Shown: positions 51,674-61,829, numbered from the stretch's first letter. The stretch: DNA of 64,000 nt from CBDCVY01 sp965223245 (GCA_965223245.1 CBDCVY010000013.1:124001-188000); one strand, 5' to 3'. Made by a program: numbers and translations. The notes: generated from the sequence alone by a model not told the origin.

Positions 51674-54600
51674 CTATGGGTCAATTGTTCTGCCAGGCTC
51701 AGGACCTTTAGTCATTTTTCCGGATATAGGGTCTAAAGCTCCTAAATGTTTTCCATTTCTGTCATATACTTCAATCTCACCATGTGTATGATCCCATTCG
51801 TAAAGTCTTTTTCTTTTGCCCGTTTTACCGTTAGATTTGGTTTTACCTTTGTGAGGCTTTAAATTTCTCCAAAATATAGACTCAGCTTTGCTAATTGCAG
51901 TAACTCTTTTGGTGGTTTTAGCAGTACGTATTATGGCGCCCAAGCCAGTCAAACCAGGGGCAAAAAATCCTGCGGTATCCGCTCCTAAAGCCTCAAGATT
52001 TGTATTAAGGTTAGTGCAATCTCCAATTATGTTGTCAGCTAAAATTCTATATAAATCATACGCAATAAACCCTGCATCAGCAATAATGTCAACAACTTTG
52101 CCAGTAGGATCTTGGAAATTTACTGGGTCAAGTAACGAATAATTATAAAAATTCGTGTCTCCACTTGCAAAGCGAATGGGGTCTTTACTAATCCAACGCC
52201 CAATATACGGATCATAGTCCCGTGCACCGAATCTTAATAACTCTGTATCAGTATCGTACAAACCACCGGCAAATGCAAATGGTTGGAAGTCGATATTGGT
52301 AGAACTTGGCAAAATATTACCCCACTCATCGTAATCCAACCGTTGGGCAATATTTCCGTTTGATATATCGACAACTAACCGCGGACTTACCAGATGGTCC
52401 GAAATGATCCTATAAACCACTCCATTTTTTACCATGAAGTCAGGGACATTAGATTTACTTGCATAGATGAATCTAGACACGACTGCCCCATTCCCATCCA
52501 GCTCCGCTATCGGATTCAAACCGTCCTTGTAGAGCCAGCCTTTGACCAGCTGAGTATTTACTTTTTTGCCGATACGTCGATTGCGGCCGTCGATGATATA
52601 TTCGATCTCGTTTCCGGTGCCGGGAGGATCCACCTTGATTAAGTTCCCTAATACATCGTAAGTGTATTCCGTTGTTCCGGAAACGTTTACCTTGGACATT
52701 AACTCGCCGTTATCCGTGTAGTCGTAGGTGGTGCCGTTATAATCTTCCAGGCGGTCCTGAGCATCATAAGTGGCAATGTTTGGGCCGTCCACTTCTGCCA
52801 GTCGATTGCCATTGTCATCATAAACATAATCATTGAGTTCAATCGGGGAAGAAATGTTTTCGATATTATTGATGATGTGCAGCCGACCCGCTAGATCGTA
52901 TTCGTACTCCAGCCGTGGAGAGGATGTTGTGCCAATAGTTTCTTTCTTTTCCTCTATGCGACCCAACTTATCCCGCACATACTCGATTTCAAGGAGTGGT
53001 ATCGCCGCAGCCCCGCCACCGGGATGGTATTCGGCCTTATAATTTTTTACTTCGCCGAATTCGTTGTACAGGTAACTGTCTACGACTCCGTCATCCGTAG
53101 AATCATCTCGCATAGTGGTTCCACGCAGGAGACCGTTTTTGAAAAAGGTTCCGGGGTTGTTGGGATCTTCAATATCATATTTTAAAGATAAAGTTCGATC
53201 TTCGGTTTCCGCTTTGGCTGTTTTAAGCAGAGAGTCGTCATCGTAGGTGAAAGTTGCCTCGTGTGCCGTATCCACTTTGCGTGAAGTGATACGAAAGTCG
53301 TTATCGTAGTCTCGTTCGACGGAGCCGGTGACTAAGGCCCCAGTACCACCCCAGGTGGAGGTTTTGAGTAAGGAGCCGTCATAAGTGAACGTGAGTGTAT
53401 CGCCTGCAGGGGTGGTGATGGTTTGGAGATTTCCCGCTTGCGTCATTTCCGTGTTAGGAAAGTAATCATATACAAATTCACAAGGAGTTGTGCAATCCCA
53501 TTCTTTACCGGGAATTTCTACTTTTTCCAGTCGACCTCCTGAATCATATTTGAGGTCAATTACATCGGTATCGGGTCGGATAATTTTATCCAACTGTTTG
53601 TCATCGTTGTACTCAAACTTCGTTTCCGGAGTAGGCAATGTGAGGCCTGGCGGATCGTACTGTTTCTCCTGATCGACGGAGTTGTACATGAAACCATGTT
53701 CATCCAGTTTGGGAGTGGTGATTTTTTCCACGTTGCCGTTGAGATCGTATTCGAACTTGATAATCCGCATATCGGGTAGCGTTTGTTCTTTTACCCGACC
53801 ATTAGCATCATACTTAAAAGAAACCACACGCATCAGCGGATCGGTGATGGATTTGATGAATCCGTCCATGTCTGCCGGATCACCCGGATTGGCAATCGAG
53901 TCGTAATATTCGATGGTGCTGACGCGGTTCACGGTCGGAGTACCGTCGCCCTGAGTGACGGTGGACAGTCGGCCGCGGGAATCGTAATTAAACTCCGTAT
54001 TGAATATTCCCGGAATTTGCTGTTCGACAATGCGTCCCTGCGTGTCGATGAACGAAGTCGAGGTGCGAGTTTCCGGAGACGTGTCGACAAACTTGAATTC
54101 CGTCGGTGTACCGCCGGTGGTCCTGGTGAACGCACTGGTGAACGTGCGGCTGTTGATGTCCAGCGTATCGGTTTGTGCGGTGAGCACGTCGTTTGCATCT
54201 ACCGTGGTCGCCCGCGTTGCGATAATTTCCGAAGTAAGAGGAGTGGAAGTGGGAGTACCCGGAGTTTCCACCTTCAAACTGGTGAGTGGCGCCAGCATAC
54301 CGAATCGTTCATCTGGAGTTTTAGTGACAGTGACCATGGTGCCGTCGGGTGTTTCGGTAACCACGCTATCGTCGGTCAGTTCCGTGGTGATGGTTTCCAA
54401 GCCATTGGGATCGGTGTTGGTGCGTATTGTGTCTCCATTGACTTCAGTTTCCACACGGAAGGTGGACACCCGGCCTTCCTCAGTGGTTGCTGAAACTTCG
54501 TATCCATTAATTCCTTCCGGATTTTCGGTACGGACCGTTTGCAGAGAACCACCCTCGGGACCCGGTAAAGTTTCTTTATCCATTTGACCCAACGGGGTAT

Positions 54601-57600
54601 AGGTGATGCCGGAAGACAGACCGCGCGGGTTGGTGAACTGGGTCATTAAACCGTCGGTAGTGTACTGCATTTGGTAAATCTCTGCGGTTTCGGGCAGAGT
54701 GATTTTGTTCAGGTAGCCGTTGGCATCGTATTCGATCAGAGTTTCCTGTCCGTCTTCGGCGACGATTTTGGTCAGGTCGCCCTCGGTGTTGCGAACGAAA
54801 TCGGTGACATCGCCATCGCCGTCGGTGATTTGGATTAAGCGACCGGACGCATCGTAGTTGAACGTGAAAATGGTGGCACCGGTGAGGGCGTTTTTCGTTT
54901 CGATATGCCGGCCAGTGGTATCAAATTTAAACACCTGCGTCCCATCTTCGGAAGGCAGAGCCAGTTCTCCAGCCGTGAATTCCGGTAATGAGGATGCAAT
55001 TTTTAGGATTAAGTGTGAATGTCTAGCCGAAGTATAAATATTGCCGTCGGGGCCAAACTCCAAATCCCAATTTTCCATACACGCTTTGCCTAAGGGTTCA
55101 TTTTCCTGAAAAGGTCCTTCTCCCGGTCCATTGCAATTAACATTTCTTGAATTCAACAATGTAACTATACCCTGCTTGTTCATTCTTCTCAGTTGAACAA
55201 TTGCACCATGAGTATCCATTGTATTTGCAAAATAGATAGTTCCATCTTTGTCCAGCGTAAGAGCCGTTATGGAAACAAAGGAAATATCTGTTCCTTTAAC
55301 CCCTTCCAGTTCCGCTAGAGATGGGTTGCTATTATTTCCAGCTACCACCGTAGCGATTCCACTTGTATCGAATTTAATGATTCGTGCTAATCCCAAAGGA
55401 ACCACATACAAATTTCCTTGTTGATCTACCTCCAGAATCTTGGGACGATCAAGAATAAAATCTAAAGAAGGTCCTCCATCTCCCAGGGCAGCATTCGATA
55501 GATTCCCTGATCCATTTCCATCGCCTGCCACGGTAGTTATATTACCCGCAGTGTCGATTTTTCGGATTCGATTATTATTGGTATCGGCAATATAAACATT
55601 GCCTTCATTGTCGACCACCAGATCACCGTTTTGCCCTGGATCGATTTTAGCCTCTACGGCAGAGCCTCCGTCACCTGAAAATCCCGCTTCGTTGCCTCCG
55701 GCGATACGATGAACAATGCCTGCGGTATCGATTTTATAAACGACGGGAAATTTAGGATTGACTCCAAAGTTGGTCACCAAAATATAAATATTGCCTTCGG
55801 AATCGACATCTAATCCTGTGGGTCCATGAAGCGGGGCATTGACAGCGGGAATATTATCCACCACACCCACTTGGCACCCAGGATTGGTGACCCCCATTAA
55901 ACTAGTGACGGTCCCGTTTGGTTCGATTTTTAAAAGCCTGCATGTCGTGGTAGAGATTTGAAATATATTTCCTTCTTCGTCCAACTTAATTCTTTCGGGA
56001 TGAGCTATCGGAAAAATTGGATGAAGGTCAATTGCTGTCGTAATCACAGGATTAAGGGTTTTCGTGTTTCTTCTGGGTCCTGGGCCTAGATGTAGACCGG
56101 GACCGAAAAATTCATAGACGTGGTTGGCGTCTACGGTCCAACCGCCTAAACCGAGAGGACGGAAATCATTGACGTTGACTTGTTTTATATAAGACTGGCT
56201 AAAAATAACATTGGTTCGCGATAACACACTGCTGGTGCCATTCGACGCGACCAATTGTAAACTTGGTGAAGGCGTTGCAAACTGAGCCGGTGCGCCATAA
56301 GGAGCGGTGGGATATTCGTAACCAATAGTGATTTTTGCCCCGGCAACTCCCACGACCTCGCGCCCGTAAGCATCCAGTCCATCCCATTCAAATCGGTGGA
56401 CCAGGTCTGCTGCGATATCCGGTATTTGGTTGGGTTCTTTATCATACAAAAACGTTTCGCGTTTACCGGCAATGTCCACGGTTAAATGTATTCTTAAAAT
56501 ACTGCTGGTGGCTACATCCAGACGGGAATCAATTAACGGAATATCTAATGTAGCACCTGTTTTTGTACCACGGACCCTGTCACTGTTGTAATGGAGAGTA
56601 AAAGGAGTTCCTGGGACCGCAACCTCTTCTCCATAAATTTGACCTTGAACCTGGATGGTTGACCCTTCACAAATATCGCAGACAGGTGGAGTATTTTCAT
56701 TTACCGTTTCTCCCTCTTCAGCTGAAACATCTTGAATAGCGTCCAAGACGACGGCGATGGGATAGTTCCAGTCGGAGAAATGTTCCATAGGAACACGCCA
56801 CATACTGTCACCGGCTTGGTAAAGTGAGGCTAGCTTTTCAAGCTCTTCAGTGGATAAGTTGTAAGTTATTTCAAGATTATCATCAACAGAATCGTGAAAA
56901 TTGTCACCGTCTAAATCTAACTCAGCAATAGGAGTGGTTCCCGTAGTATCTATACTTATAATTTTGACCACGAGACCATTATCCTCTGGAACCCATTTTC
57001 CCTGAACCCGATCATAGTATCCGTTCGGAACTACTTGTCCCGCTTTTAAATCCAAAAAGTTTTCGACGTAACCGTAGACCGGTTGGCTGAATTCCACAAA
57101 AGGCGCGCCAACACTCTCGGCTTCGTCGACGGTAAAATTGACCATGTACGTATAAGCGGATGTGCCGGGCAGCAAAGCCGGCATGGCCATGGGGCCGTTG
57201 TCTCCCACGGTATATTCGGTTGCATGAACGGTGATTTGGTTGGAAATATCTTCACGTGTGCCATCGGCATAAACTCGCTCCGCTGTTGTGTTAGGAAGAA
57301 AGAGAACCGTTGCCTGCCGAGTTCCGTCTGAATCTGTGACCACACTACCGCGTGCTTCAGTAGCTTCAGTAATCGTAGAAAGATCAATTACAGTTGCATT
57401 TGGATCTTTTTCCATGAGCAACATATTCTCCACCACCGCGAAATCATGCCAGGGGACGTCGACTTTGCGTTGGGAGGGGAGATAGCCGGCTTTGCTGATA
57501 TTGATTGTCAGTTGCCCACCACCGTTCACCGCCATGTCATAAAATCCATCGTCTCGAGTAAGAGTTTGGCCGTAGTACCCCGGGCCTGCAGGATCGTCGT

Positions 57601-59857
57601 GACCTAGTATGGTAACGATCGCATCCTTTAACGGAATTGGTGGCGCATTCTCTGGATCCTGGGCACTGGAATCCAGTTGAAAAACTTGTCCTCGTATTAC
57701 GGCCCCTCTGACTGGGTCGATAGTTGCAGTCAAACCAGTTTGTACCGGCGGATTGCTATCAAACCCTTCGTACAAGAATTTGGTATTTTCAGCAACGTTG
57801 TAAAGTATTGTGTCTTCAATCGAAGGAGCATCGATGCTTCCGGGAATCATTGGATCGGTTTCTATAGTGTAAACTCCGGAGGTGATGGTGCTATCGGAAA
57901 AGCCAGCTTTAACTGCAAAGGTCTTCACTGTAGTGTTGGTTGTTAAGGTAAAAGATCCGGTGTACAAAGTGGAACTGGTAGTCGGATCGGATCCGTCCAG
58001 TGTGTAGTAAATATCCGCTCCGGAAGTCGTCGTGGATAACGTGACATCCACAGAGTCCTGATAAGTTCCCGGTAATGGGCTCAAAGCTACCGGGTCAACG
58101 GTTTGGCCTGGTGTGGTATACGTGATCGAAAGTTTGGGGCGGACACTGAGTCCGGTGACGTGTCGGGAATTAAAGCGGAAACTATCGGTGGTTCCACCGG
58201 ATTTCACGGCAAAACCATTGTTGGTTTTGGAGCCGTCAATCCAATTTTGCACTAAGGCTACTCCAGCTGCATTAAGGGAATAGGTGTTATAGCCAGCGGA
58301 TCCAGAAGAAAGAGTTCCCATCACGGTGGTGCCTATGTCATTGACAGTATCAAAGCTGTTCCACGTTTCAGCGGTTTCATTCCACGATGTCAACACTTCA
58401 TAAAGATGATAGTCTCCGGTGCTGGCGTTATACACGTTGATGCTGATGTCTGCGGATTGCACGGTGGCATTACCGGGAATCGATGAAATGTCCCACGAAA
58501 TGAGCGGAATTTGTTCAACACCAGTGCCAGAAGGACCATCGGCTTTTAAATCACTATTGGTGCCATAGTTTGTAGTGGGATTGGCTTCCTCTAAAAATGT
58601 ATCGCGTGTTCCTGCGTAGTTTGTATCCGGGAGCACACTGTCCTGGAAATCCACTGTGGTAGAACCGCCGGCATTGTCGTAATTGATTATGAGTTTGGGT
58701 CGCGAACTTATAATGCCGCCTTCACTGGAATCGGCAGCAATCCCATCATTGGTGCCGTCAGTTTTTATGATGATGCCGTTATTGGAGACGGAGCCGTCTA
58801 CCCAGTCCTGCACCAGGTCAATACCGGTGCTGTTTAAATTGATGGTGGTGATACCAAAACTTCCTGTAGCAACGGTTCCCAGTGCGGTACTGCCTGCAGA
58901 CATGTCGTTCCAGGCTACCGTGGCCTCGGACCACGCTCCGGTTTGTTCGAACAGGCTATAAGTTCCGGAACTGCTGTTGGTGAAGTTAAAAACGATGGAT
59001 GCCGAAGTGACGGTGGCCGTGGAAGGTATTGTTCCAACGTCCCATTGAATCACAGAGGCGACTTCGCCGTAGGTGGAGGTAACCGGATCCTGGTCAACTC
59101 CATCGGCACGGAGATCAAGTTCGGTTCCATAATTCGTGGTAGGAGAAGTTTCACGAAGGTAGCTGTCCTCTGTGCCACTATATCCATTGGTGCCATTCTG
59201 AAATTCCGCGGTCATGCCTCCACCCGTGGTGTAGGTGATGGTCAGTTTAGGACGTGTTGTGGTGGTAAGGTGTTCGCTGGAATGTAATACGATTCCGTCT
59301 GTGGTACTGCCGTCTTCACGAACAGCAAAACCGTTATTCACTTTGGCTCCGGAAATCCAATCTTCGATGAGAGTTAATGCCGAAGCGTTCAGCGTAACAT
59401 CTAAGGATCCGATGGGTGGGGCCGTTATAGAAGCAAAAACCGTGGAACCAATGTCTGCCGTGTTCAGGTCGTTCCATTCAAAATTTGACTGATCCCACGC
59501 TCCGCTCATTTCTTTTATTTCGTAACTTCCCGTGGTTGTATCAAAAACTTCAAACGTGATTACGGCAGATTGCACCACGGCATTGTTAGGAATGGACGAA
59601 AGGTCCCAAGAGAAAAAGGCAATTTCTTCGCCACCCATGTTTTCTCCGTCGGCACGAATCCCGGTCTCTCCACCGAAATTGACGGTAGGTTCAGCTTCGC
59701 GGACATAGGTGTCCTCTGTGCCGGTGTAGCCGTTGACACCTTCCTGGAATTCCGCAACCACTGCGGCGGAAAGTGTGGGGGATACAAAGCTAAGTGTTAA
59801 TATAAAAAGAAAAGTCCAGAGAACGGAAAGAAAGGAATTCGTTTTCATAAGGTCCAC
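51674..59857 (-). CDS. Giant secreted RHS-repeat polymorphic toxin with colicin E3-type rRNase tip
   Basis: Protein of 2727 aa with a Sec signal peptide (about 1-31). Three tandem DNRLRE/CBM96-like beta domains follow (about 35-205, 212-395, 405-590), each with an E-D-(T/S)-(Y/F)-(V/L)-x-E/R opening. Then come a chitobiase-type module (about 595-675, YYTLDGSDPTTSS), a carboxypeptidase-regulatory-like domain (about 725-830), and NHL-type propeller repeats (about 1290-1640, ending with EGNVYIADTNNNRIRK-like blades). RHS/YD repeats run from about 1640 to 2560. The core closes at RFGARDYDPYIGRWISKDPI and DPTGK (about 2585). A pretoxin linker leads to the last 70 residues, where YEWDHTHGEIEVYD, GKHLGALDP and GPEPGR match the colicin E3 rRNase with Asp, His, Glu and Arg retained. 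The tip DNA is more AT-rich than the body. Confidence 0.93.
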   Translation of the reverse strand: MDLMKTNSFLSVLWTFLFILTLSFVSPTLSAAVVAEFQEGVNGYTGTEDTYVREAEPTVNFGGETGIRADGENMGGEEIAFFSWDLSSIPNNAVVQSAVITFEVFDTTTGSYEIKEMSGAWDQSNFEWNDLNTADIGSTVFASITAPPIGSLDVTLNASALTLIEDWISGAKVNNGFAVREDGSTTDGIVLHSSEHLTTTTRPKLTITYTTGGGMTAEFQNGTNGYSGTEDSYLRETSPTTNYGTELDLRADGVDQDPVTSTYGEVASVIQWDVGTIPSTATVTSASIVFNFTNSSSGTYSLFEQTGAWSEATVAWNDMSAGSTALGTVATGSFGITTINLNSTGIDLVQDWVDGSVSNNGIIIKTDGTNDGIAADSSEGGIISSRPKLIINYDNAGGSTTVDFQDSVLPDTNYAGTRDTFLEEANPTTNYGTNSDLKADGPSGTGVEQIPLISWDISSIPGNATVQSADISINVYNASTGDYHLYEVLTSWNETAETWNSFDTVNDIGTTVMGTLSSGSAGYNTYSLNAAGVALVQNWIDGSKTNNGFAVKSGGTTDSFRFNSRHVTGLSVRPKLSITYTTPGQTVDPVALSPLPGTYQDSVDVTLSTTTSGADIYYTLDGSDPTTSSTLYTGSFTLTTNTTVKTFAVKAGFSDSTITSGVYTIETDPMIPGSIDAPSIEDTILYNVAENTKFLYEGFDSNPPVQTGLTATIDPVRGAVIRGQVFQLDSSAQDPENAPPIPLKDAIVTILGHDDPAGPGYYGQTLTRDDGFYDMAVNGGGQLTINISKAGYLPSQRKVDVPWHDFAVVENMLLMEKDPNATVIDLSTITEATEARGSVVTDSDGTRQATVLFLPNTTAERVYADGTREDISNQITVHATEYTVGDNGPMAMPALLPGTSAYTYMVNFTVDEAESVGAPFVEFSQPVYGYVENFLDLKAGQVVPNGYYDRVQGKWVPEDNGLVVKIISIDTTGTTPIAELDLDGDNFHDSVDDNLEITYNLSTEELEKLASLYQAGDSMWRVPMEHFSDWNYPIAVVLDAIQDVSAEEGETVNENTPPVCDICEGSTIQVQGQIYGEEVAVPGTPFTLHYNSDRVRGTKTGATLDIPLIDSRLDVATSSILRIHLTVDIAGKRETFLYDKEPNQIPDIAADLVHRFEWDGLDAYGREVVGVAGAKITIGYEYPTAPYGAPAQFATPSPSLQLVASNGTSSVLSRTNVIFSQSYIKQVNVNDFRPLGLGGWTVDANHVYEFFGPGLHLGPGPRRNTKTLNPVITTAIDLHPIFPIAHPERIKLDEEGNIFQISTTTCRLLKIEPNGTVTSLMGVTNPGCQVGVVDNIPAVNAPLHGPTGLDVDSEGNIYILVTNFGVNPKFPVVYKIDTAGIVHRIAGGNEAGFSGDGGSAVEAKIDPGQNGDLVVDNEGNVYIADTNNNRIRKIDTAGNITTVAGDGNGSGNLSNAALGDGGPSLDFILDRPKILEVDQQGNLYVVPLGLARIIKFDTSGIATVVAGNNSNPSLAELEGVKGTDISFVSITALTLDKDGTIYFANTMDTHGAIVQLRRMNKQGIVTLLNSRNVNCNGPGEGPFQENEPLGKACMENWDLEFGPDGNIYTSARHSHLILKIASSLPEFTAGELALPSEDGTQVFKFDTTGRHIETKNALTGATIFTFNYDASGRLIQITDGDGDVTDFVRNTEGDLTKIVAEDGQETLIEYDANGYLNKITLPETAEIYQMQYTTDGLMTQFTNPRGLSSGITYTPLGQMDKETLPGPEGGSLQTVRTENPEGINGYEVSATTEEGRVSTFRVETEVNGDTIRTNTDPNGLETITTELTDDSVVTETPDGTMVTVTKTPDERFGMLAPLTSLKVETPGTPTSTPLTSEIIATRATTVDANDVLTAQTDTLDINSRTFTSAFTRTTGGTPTEFKFVDTSPETRTSTSFIDTQGRIVEQQIPGIFNTEFNYDSRGRLSTVTQGDGTPTVNRVSTIEYYDSIANPGDPADMDGFIKSITDPLMRVVSFKYDANGRVKEQTLPDMRIIKFEYDLNGNVEKITTPKLDEHGFMYNSVDQEKQYDPPGLTLPTPETKFEYNDDKQLDKIIRPDTDVIDLKYDSGGRLEKVEIPGKEWDCTTPCEFVYDYFPNTEMTQAGNLQTITTPAGDTLTFTYDGSLLKTSTWGGTGALVTGSVERDYDNDFRITSRKVDTAHEATFTYDDDSLLKTAKAETEDRTLSLKYDIEDPNNPGTFFKNGLLRGTTMRDDSTDDGVVDSYLYNEFGEVKNYKAEYHPGGGAAAIPLLEIEYVRDKLGRIEEKKETIGTTSSPRLEYEYDLAGRLHIINNIENISSPIELNDYVYDDNGNRLAEVDGPNIATYDAQDRLEDYNGTTYDYTDNGELMSKVNVSGTTEYTYDVLGNLIKVDPPGTGNEIEYIIDGRNRRIGKKVNTQLVKGWLYKDGLNPIAELDGNGAVVSRFIYASKSNVPDFMVKNGVVYRIISDHLVSPRLVVDISNGNIAQRLDYDEWGNILPSSTNIDFQPFAFAGGLYDTDTELLRFGARDYDPYIGRWISKDPIRFASGDTNFYNYSLLDPVNFQDPTGKVVDIIADAGFIAYDLYRILADNIIGDCTNLNTNLEALGADTAGFFAPGLTGLGAIIRTAKTTKRVTAISKAESIFWRNLKPHKGKTKSNGKTGKRKRLYEWDHTHGEIEVYDRNGKHLGALDPISGKMTKGPEPGRTIDP

Positions 59858-60595
59858 CGAGTGCGAGAAAAGAGCCGTTGAAATTATTGGCTAAAAGGCG
59901 AGACTTGGGCGTGAGCAATTACGAGCGATATACGGCCTTAGAGGTCTCTCACCTAAAACCAGTTTGTGTTCGATTTGTATTATTTTTAAATCCAAACTAT
60001 TTTAGTAGTCCAAAAAATATTCTATATTCCAAATCATGTCAAATGCTATTTAATAAGCTGTTGGTAATTTTAGGGTTTTGAAAAACAATTATCGTCGAGC
60101 CGATATCGTTTTGGAGTTTTTTCAACCTTTGGGTATAGAGTTTTTTTGGAAAGGAAATGTTTTTGGGATGGGTGAATCGAAGTTAGGATAATTTTTTGCT
60201 TAAGCGTTTGTCGTGCAAACTATTTTAATTGGAGTTTTTGCTGTATTATCAAATAATCTTTGGGCTGGAGATTCTTTCTTGGTCTCTACGATTTATTGAC
60301 AAAAATCAAGATACTTTATAATCTTATAACTGCTTCGAGCTCATCCCCCAAGAGTGTTCTGACTAGACCATTATTCAGGGTCACTTTGGAAAGCAGGGGC
60401 ATCAGGTCTAGGGGTGCCTAAAGCGTTTTGTGGGGGCGCTTTCTCGGAGTGGTTTGTATTTCCCGGGTGAAACGGAACTTCCTTTTACTCAAAAGGTTTA
60501 ATAAAAACACTCTTTTCTTAATTCACTATGGAATAAAAAAATTAAATGGGTAAAGGGCATAGTAAACCTATATTACAGTTTAATTAATTTCCTCT
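59858..60595. other. 738-bp gap with a promoter-like site and possible ncRNA
   Basis: This is the upstream region of the RHS gene (minus) and of the HEPN-like gene (plus). A TTGACA (60296-60301) with TATAAT (60317-60322) on the plus strand has a 15-nt spacer, shorter than ideal. Downstream (about 60330-60480) the sequence is richer in G and C and holds small stems (AAAGCG/CGCTTT and GGCA/TGCC). It ends at CCTTTT-ACTC-AAAAGG plus TTTAAT. A small RNA gene is possible but unproven; no protein gene is convincing. Confidence 0.35.
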
Positions 60596-60622
60596 TTGGA
60601 AGTCTTACTTTTAGAGCCTAGA

Positions 60623-61159
60623 ATGACAGAGCCGCAAGTAAATGATTATTTCAAAAGAGTTTTGTTAGAGTTTGGCAATAATCCTAATGCTTGGCTCATG
60701 ACAGCTTCAGATTTAATCAAAGCCAATGATATCTTAAAAGAAAACCACTTTTTATTAGATGCTCAAAATCCAAATGAAACTTTAAAAGGGCTTTGTGGTC
60801 CTGTTCCAGTATTGGGTCCTAGATTGATGTTATGTGCATTTGCTTTGGAATGTTATTTAAAAGCTCTTTTTATTGCAAAGGGAAACAAAATAATTGAAGA
60901 TGGGAATTTTATAGGTCCAGGCCACCATGATTTAGAAAAGTTAGCAAAGAACCTTGGGATATTAGAAAAATTTTCTTCGGAAGAAGTTGTTACCATTAAG
61001 AGTTTAACTTGGTATGGAATTAAAGGACGCTATCCTGTTTTTAAAAAATCCTCAGAAGAGGAAAAGTTAATGGGATGGAATCTAAGCCATGGTGACGAAC
61101 ATTTTAAGAATATCCTCTTAAAAATAGAGAAAGAAATAAAAGCTGCAAGAAAATCTTGA
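60623..61159 (+). CDS. HEPN-like helical protein
   Basis: Protein of 178 aa from the ATG at 60623 (a TTG at 60596 would add nine residues). The core CAFALECYLKALFIAKG then G-HHDLEKLAKNLGI is typical of HEPN-like proteins, which include RNases and defence or toxin components. The usual R-x4-6-H catalytic motif is not clear, so activity is uncertain. It stands alone in the island between the RHS gene and phage-like genes. Confidence 0.62.
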   Translation: MTEPQVNDYFKRVLLEFGNNPNAWLMTASDLIKANDILKENHFLLDAQNPNETLKGLCGPVPVLGPRLMLCAFALECYLKALFIAKGNKIIEDGNFIGPGHHDLEKLAKNLGILEKFSSEEVVTIKSLTWYGIKGRYPVFKKSSEEEKLMGWNLSHGDEHFKNILLKIEKEIKAARKS

Positions 61160-61179
61160 TTATCTTTACCAACAGATTT

Positions 61180-61431
61180 TTATTTTTTAAACAAATCCCC
61201 CTCTAAATTTCTTTTTAGTTTTTTTTGGATTTCATTCTCTGGTCTGAAAAAACACCTTGCATGAAACTCAAATTTTTCCTCTTCCTCAAAAGGTTTTTCC
61301 ATAAACTCTCTATAAGTTACGGCGGGAATGATCCTTTTCAGGAATCCATCTTTATCAAAGATACGGCATTCATGAATGACAGTATCTTCAGGCTTGAGCT
61401 TTGGAAATTGAATGGTAGTGGGTGGGTTCAT
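61180..61431 (-). CDS. Hypothetical protein, phage-like block
   Basis: Protein of 83 aa, charged: EDTVIHECRIFDKDGFLKR, then TYREFMEKPFEEEEKF and HARCFF. No recognised domain. Its ATG overlaps the preceding stop (61428-61431, ATGA), tying it to the two genes upstream. Confidence 0.65.
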   Translation of the reverse strand: MNPPTTIQFPKLKPEDTVIHECRIFDKDGFLKRIIPAVTYREFMEKPFEEEEKFEFHARCFFRPENEIQKKLKRNLEGDLFKK

Positions 61432-61829
61432 GCTACGGAGGGGCCAGCCAGGTAATCATTCTGGGGAGCAAAACCTAATGAAAGAAATGCAATGAGTCCT
61501 TCATGGGTAATGGGACCCTCAGTGAGATAGTGGTAGTAGAAATGGCAGGCTTTCAAAAACACTTTTCCTACCAACTCAAATCCATTATCAATCAATGTTT
61601 TGGCAATGGCCGTCATTAAAGAAAGTTCAATGGCCTCCGGTTTCATTCCTAAGGGGTTCCGAAGTTTTGCCCAATTCTCTTGAAGCGTTCTGTGAAATTC
61701 CTCCTCCGGAATTCCATAATTAAAGGAAGTTTGTGCAACCAAATGATCAAATTGGGTAAAGAGGTCTTCCCGGTAAAGACGAAGCTCTCTAGCCAGTTTC
61801 CTTTGTCTCCATTCCTCTTGAGTGGTCAT
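61428..61829 (-). CDS. Hypothetical protein, phage-like block
   Basis: Protein of 133 aa, mainly helical, starting MTTQEEWRQRKLARELRLYR; no known family. It is joined to the large polyvalent-type protein by a TAATG overlap (61827-61831) and to the next gene by ATGA, so the three form one unit. Confidence 0.68.
   Translation of the reverse strand: MTTQEEWRQRKLARELRLYREDLFTQFDHLVAQTSFNYGIPEEEFHRTLQENWAKLRNPLGMKPEAIELSLMTAIAKTLIDNGFELVGKVFLKACHFYYHYLTEGPITHEGLIAFLSLGFAPQNDYLAGPSVA

Noticed and set aside
52394..59800. Many long plus-strand open frames (for example 53783-54493 and 54000-54587) opposite the RHS gene
   Set aside because: They lie wholly antisense to a clear 2727-residue coding sequence with repeat structure; their proteins are low-complexity shadows of it.
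59878..60081. 67-residue plus-strand open frame upstream of the RHS gene
   Set aside because: No ribosome site, no protein-like composition, and it occupies the region where the RHS promoter must lie.
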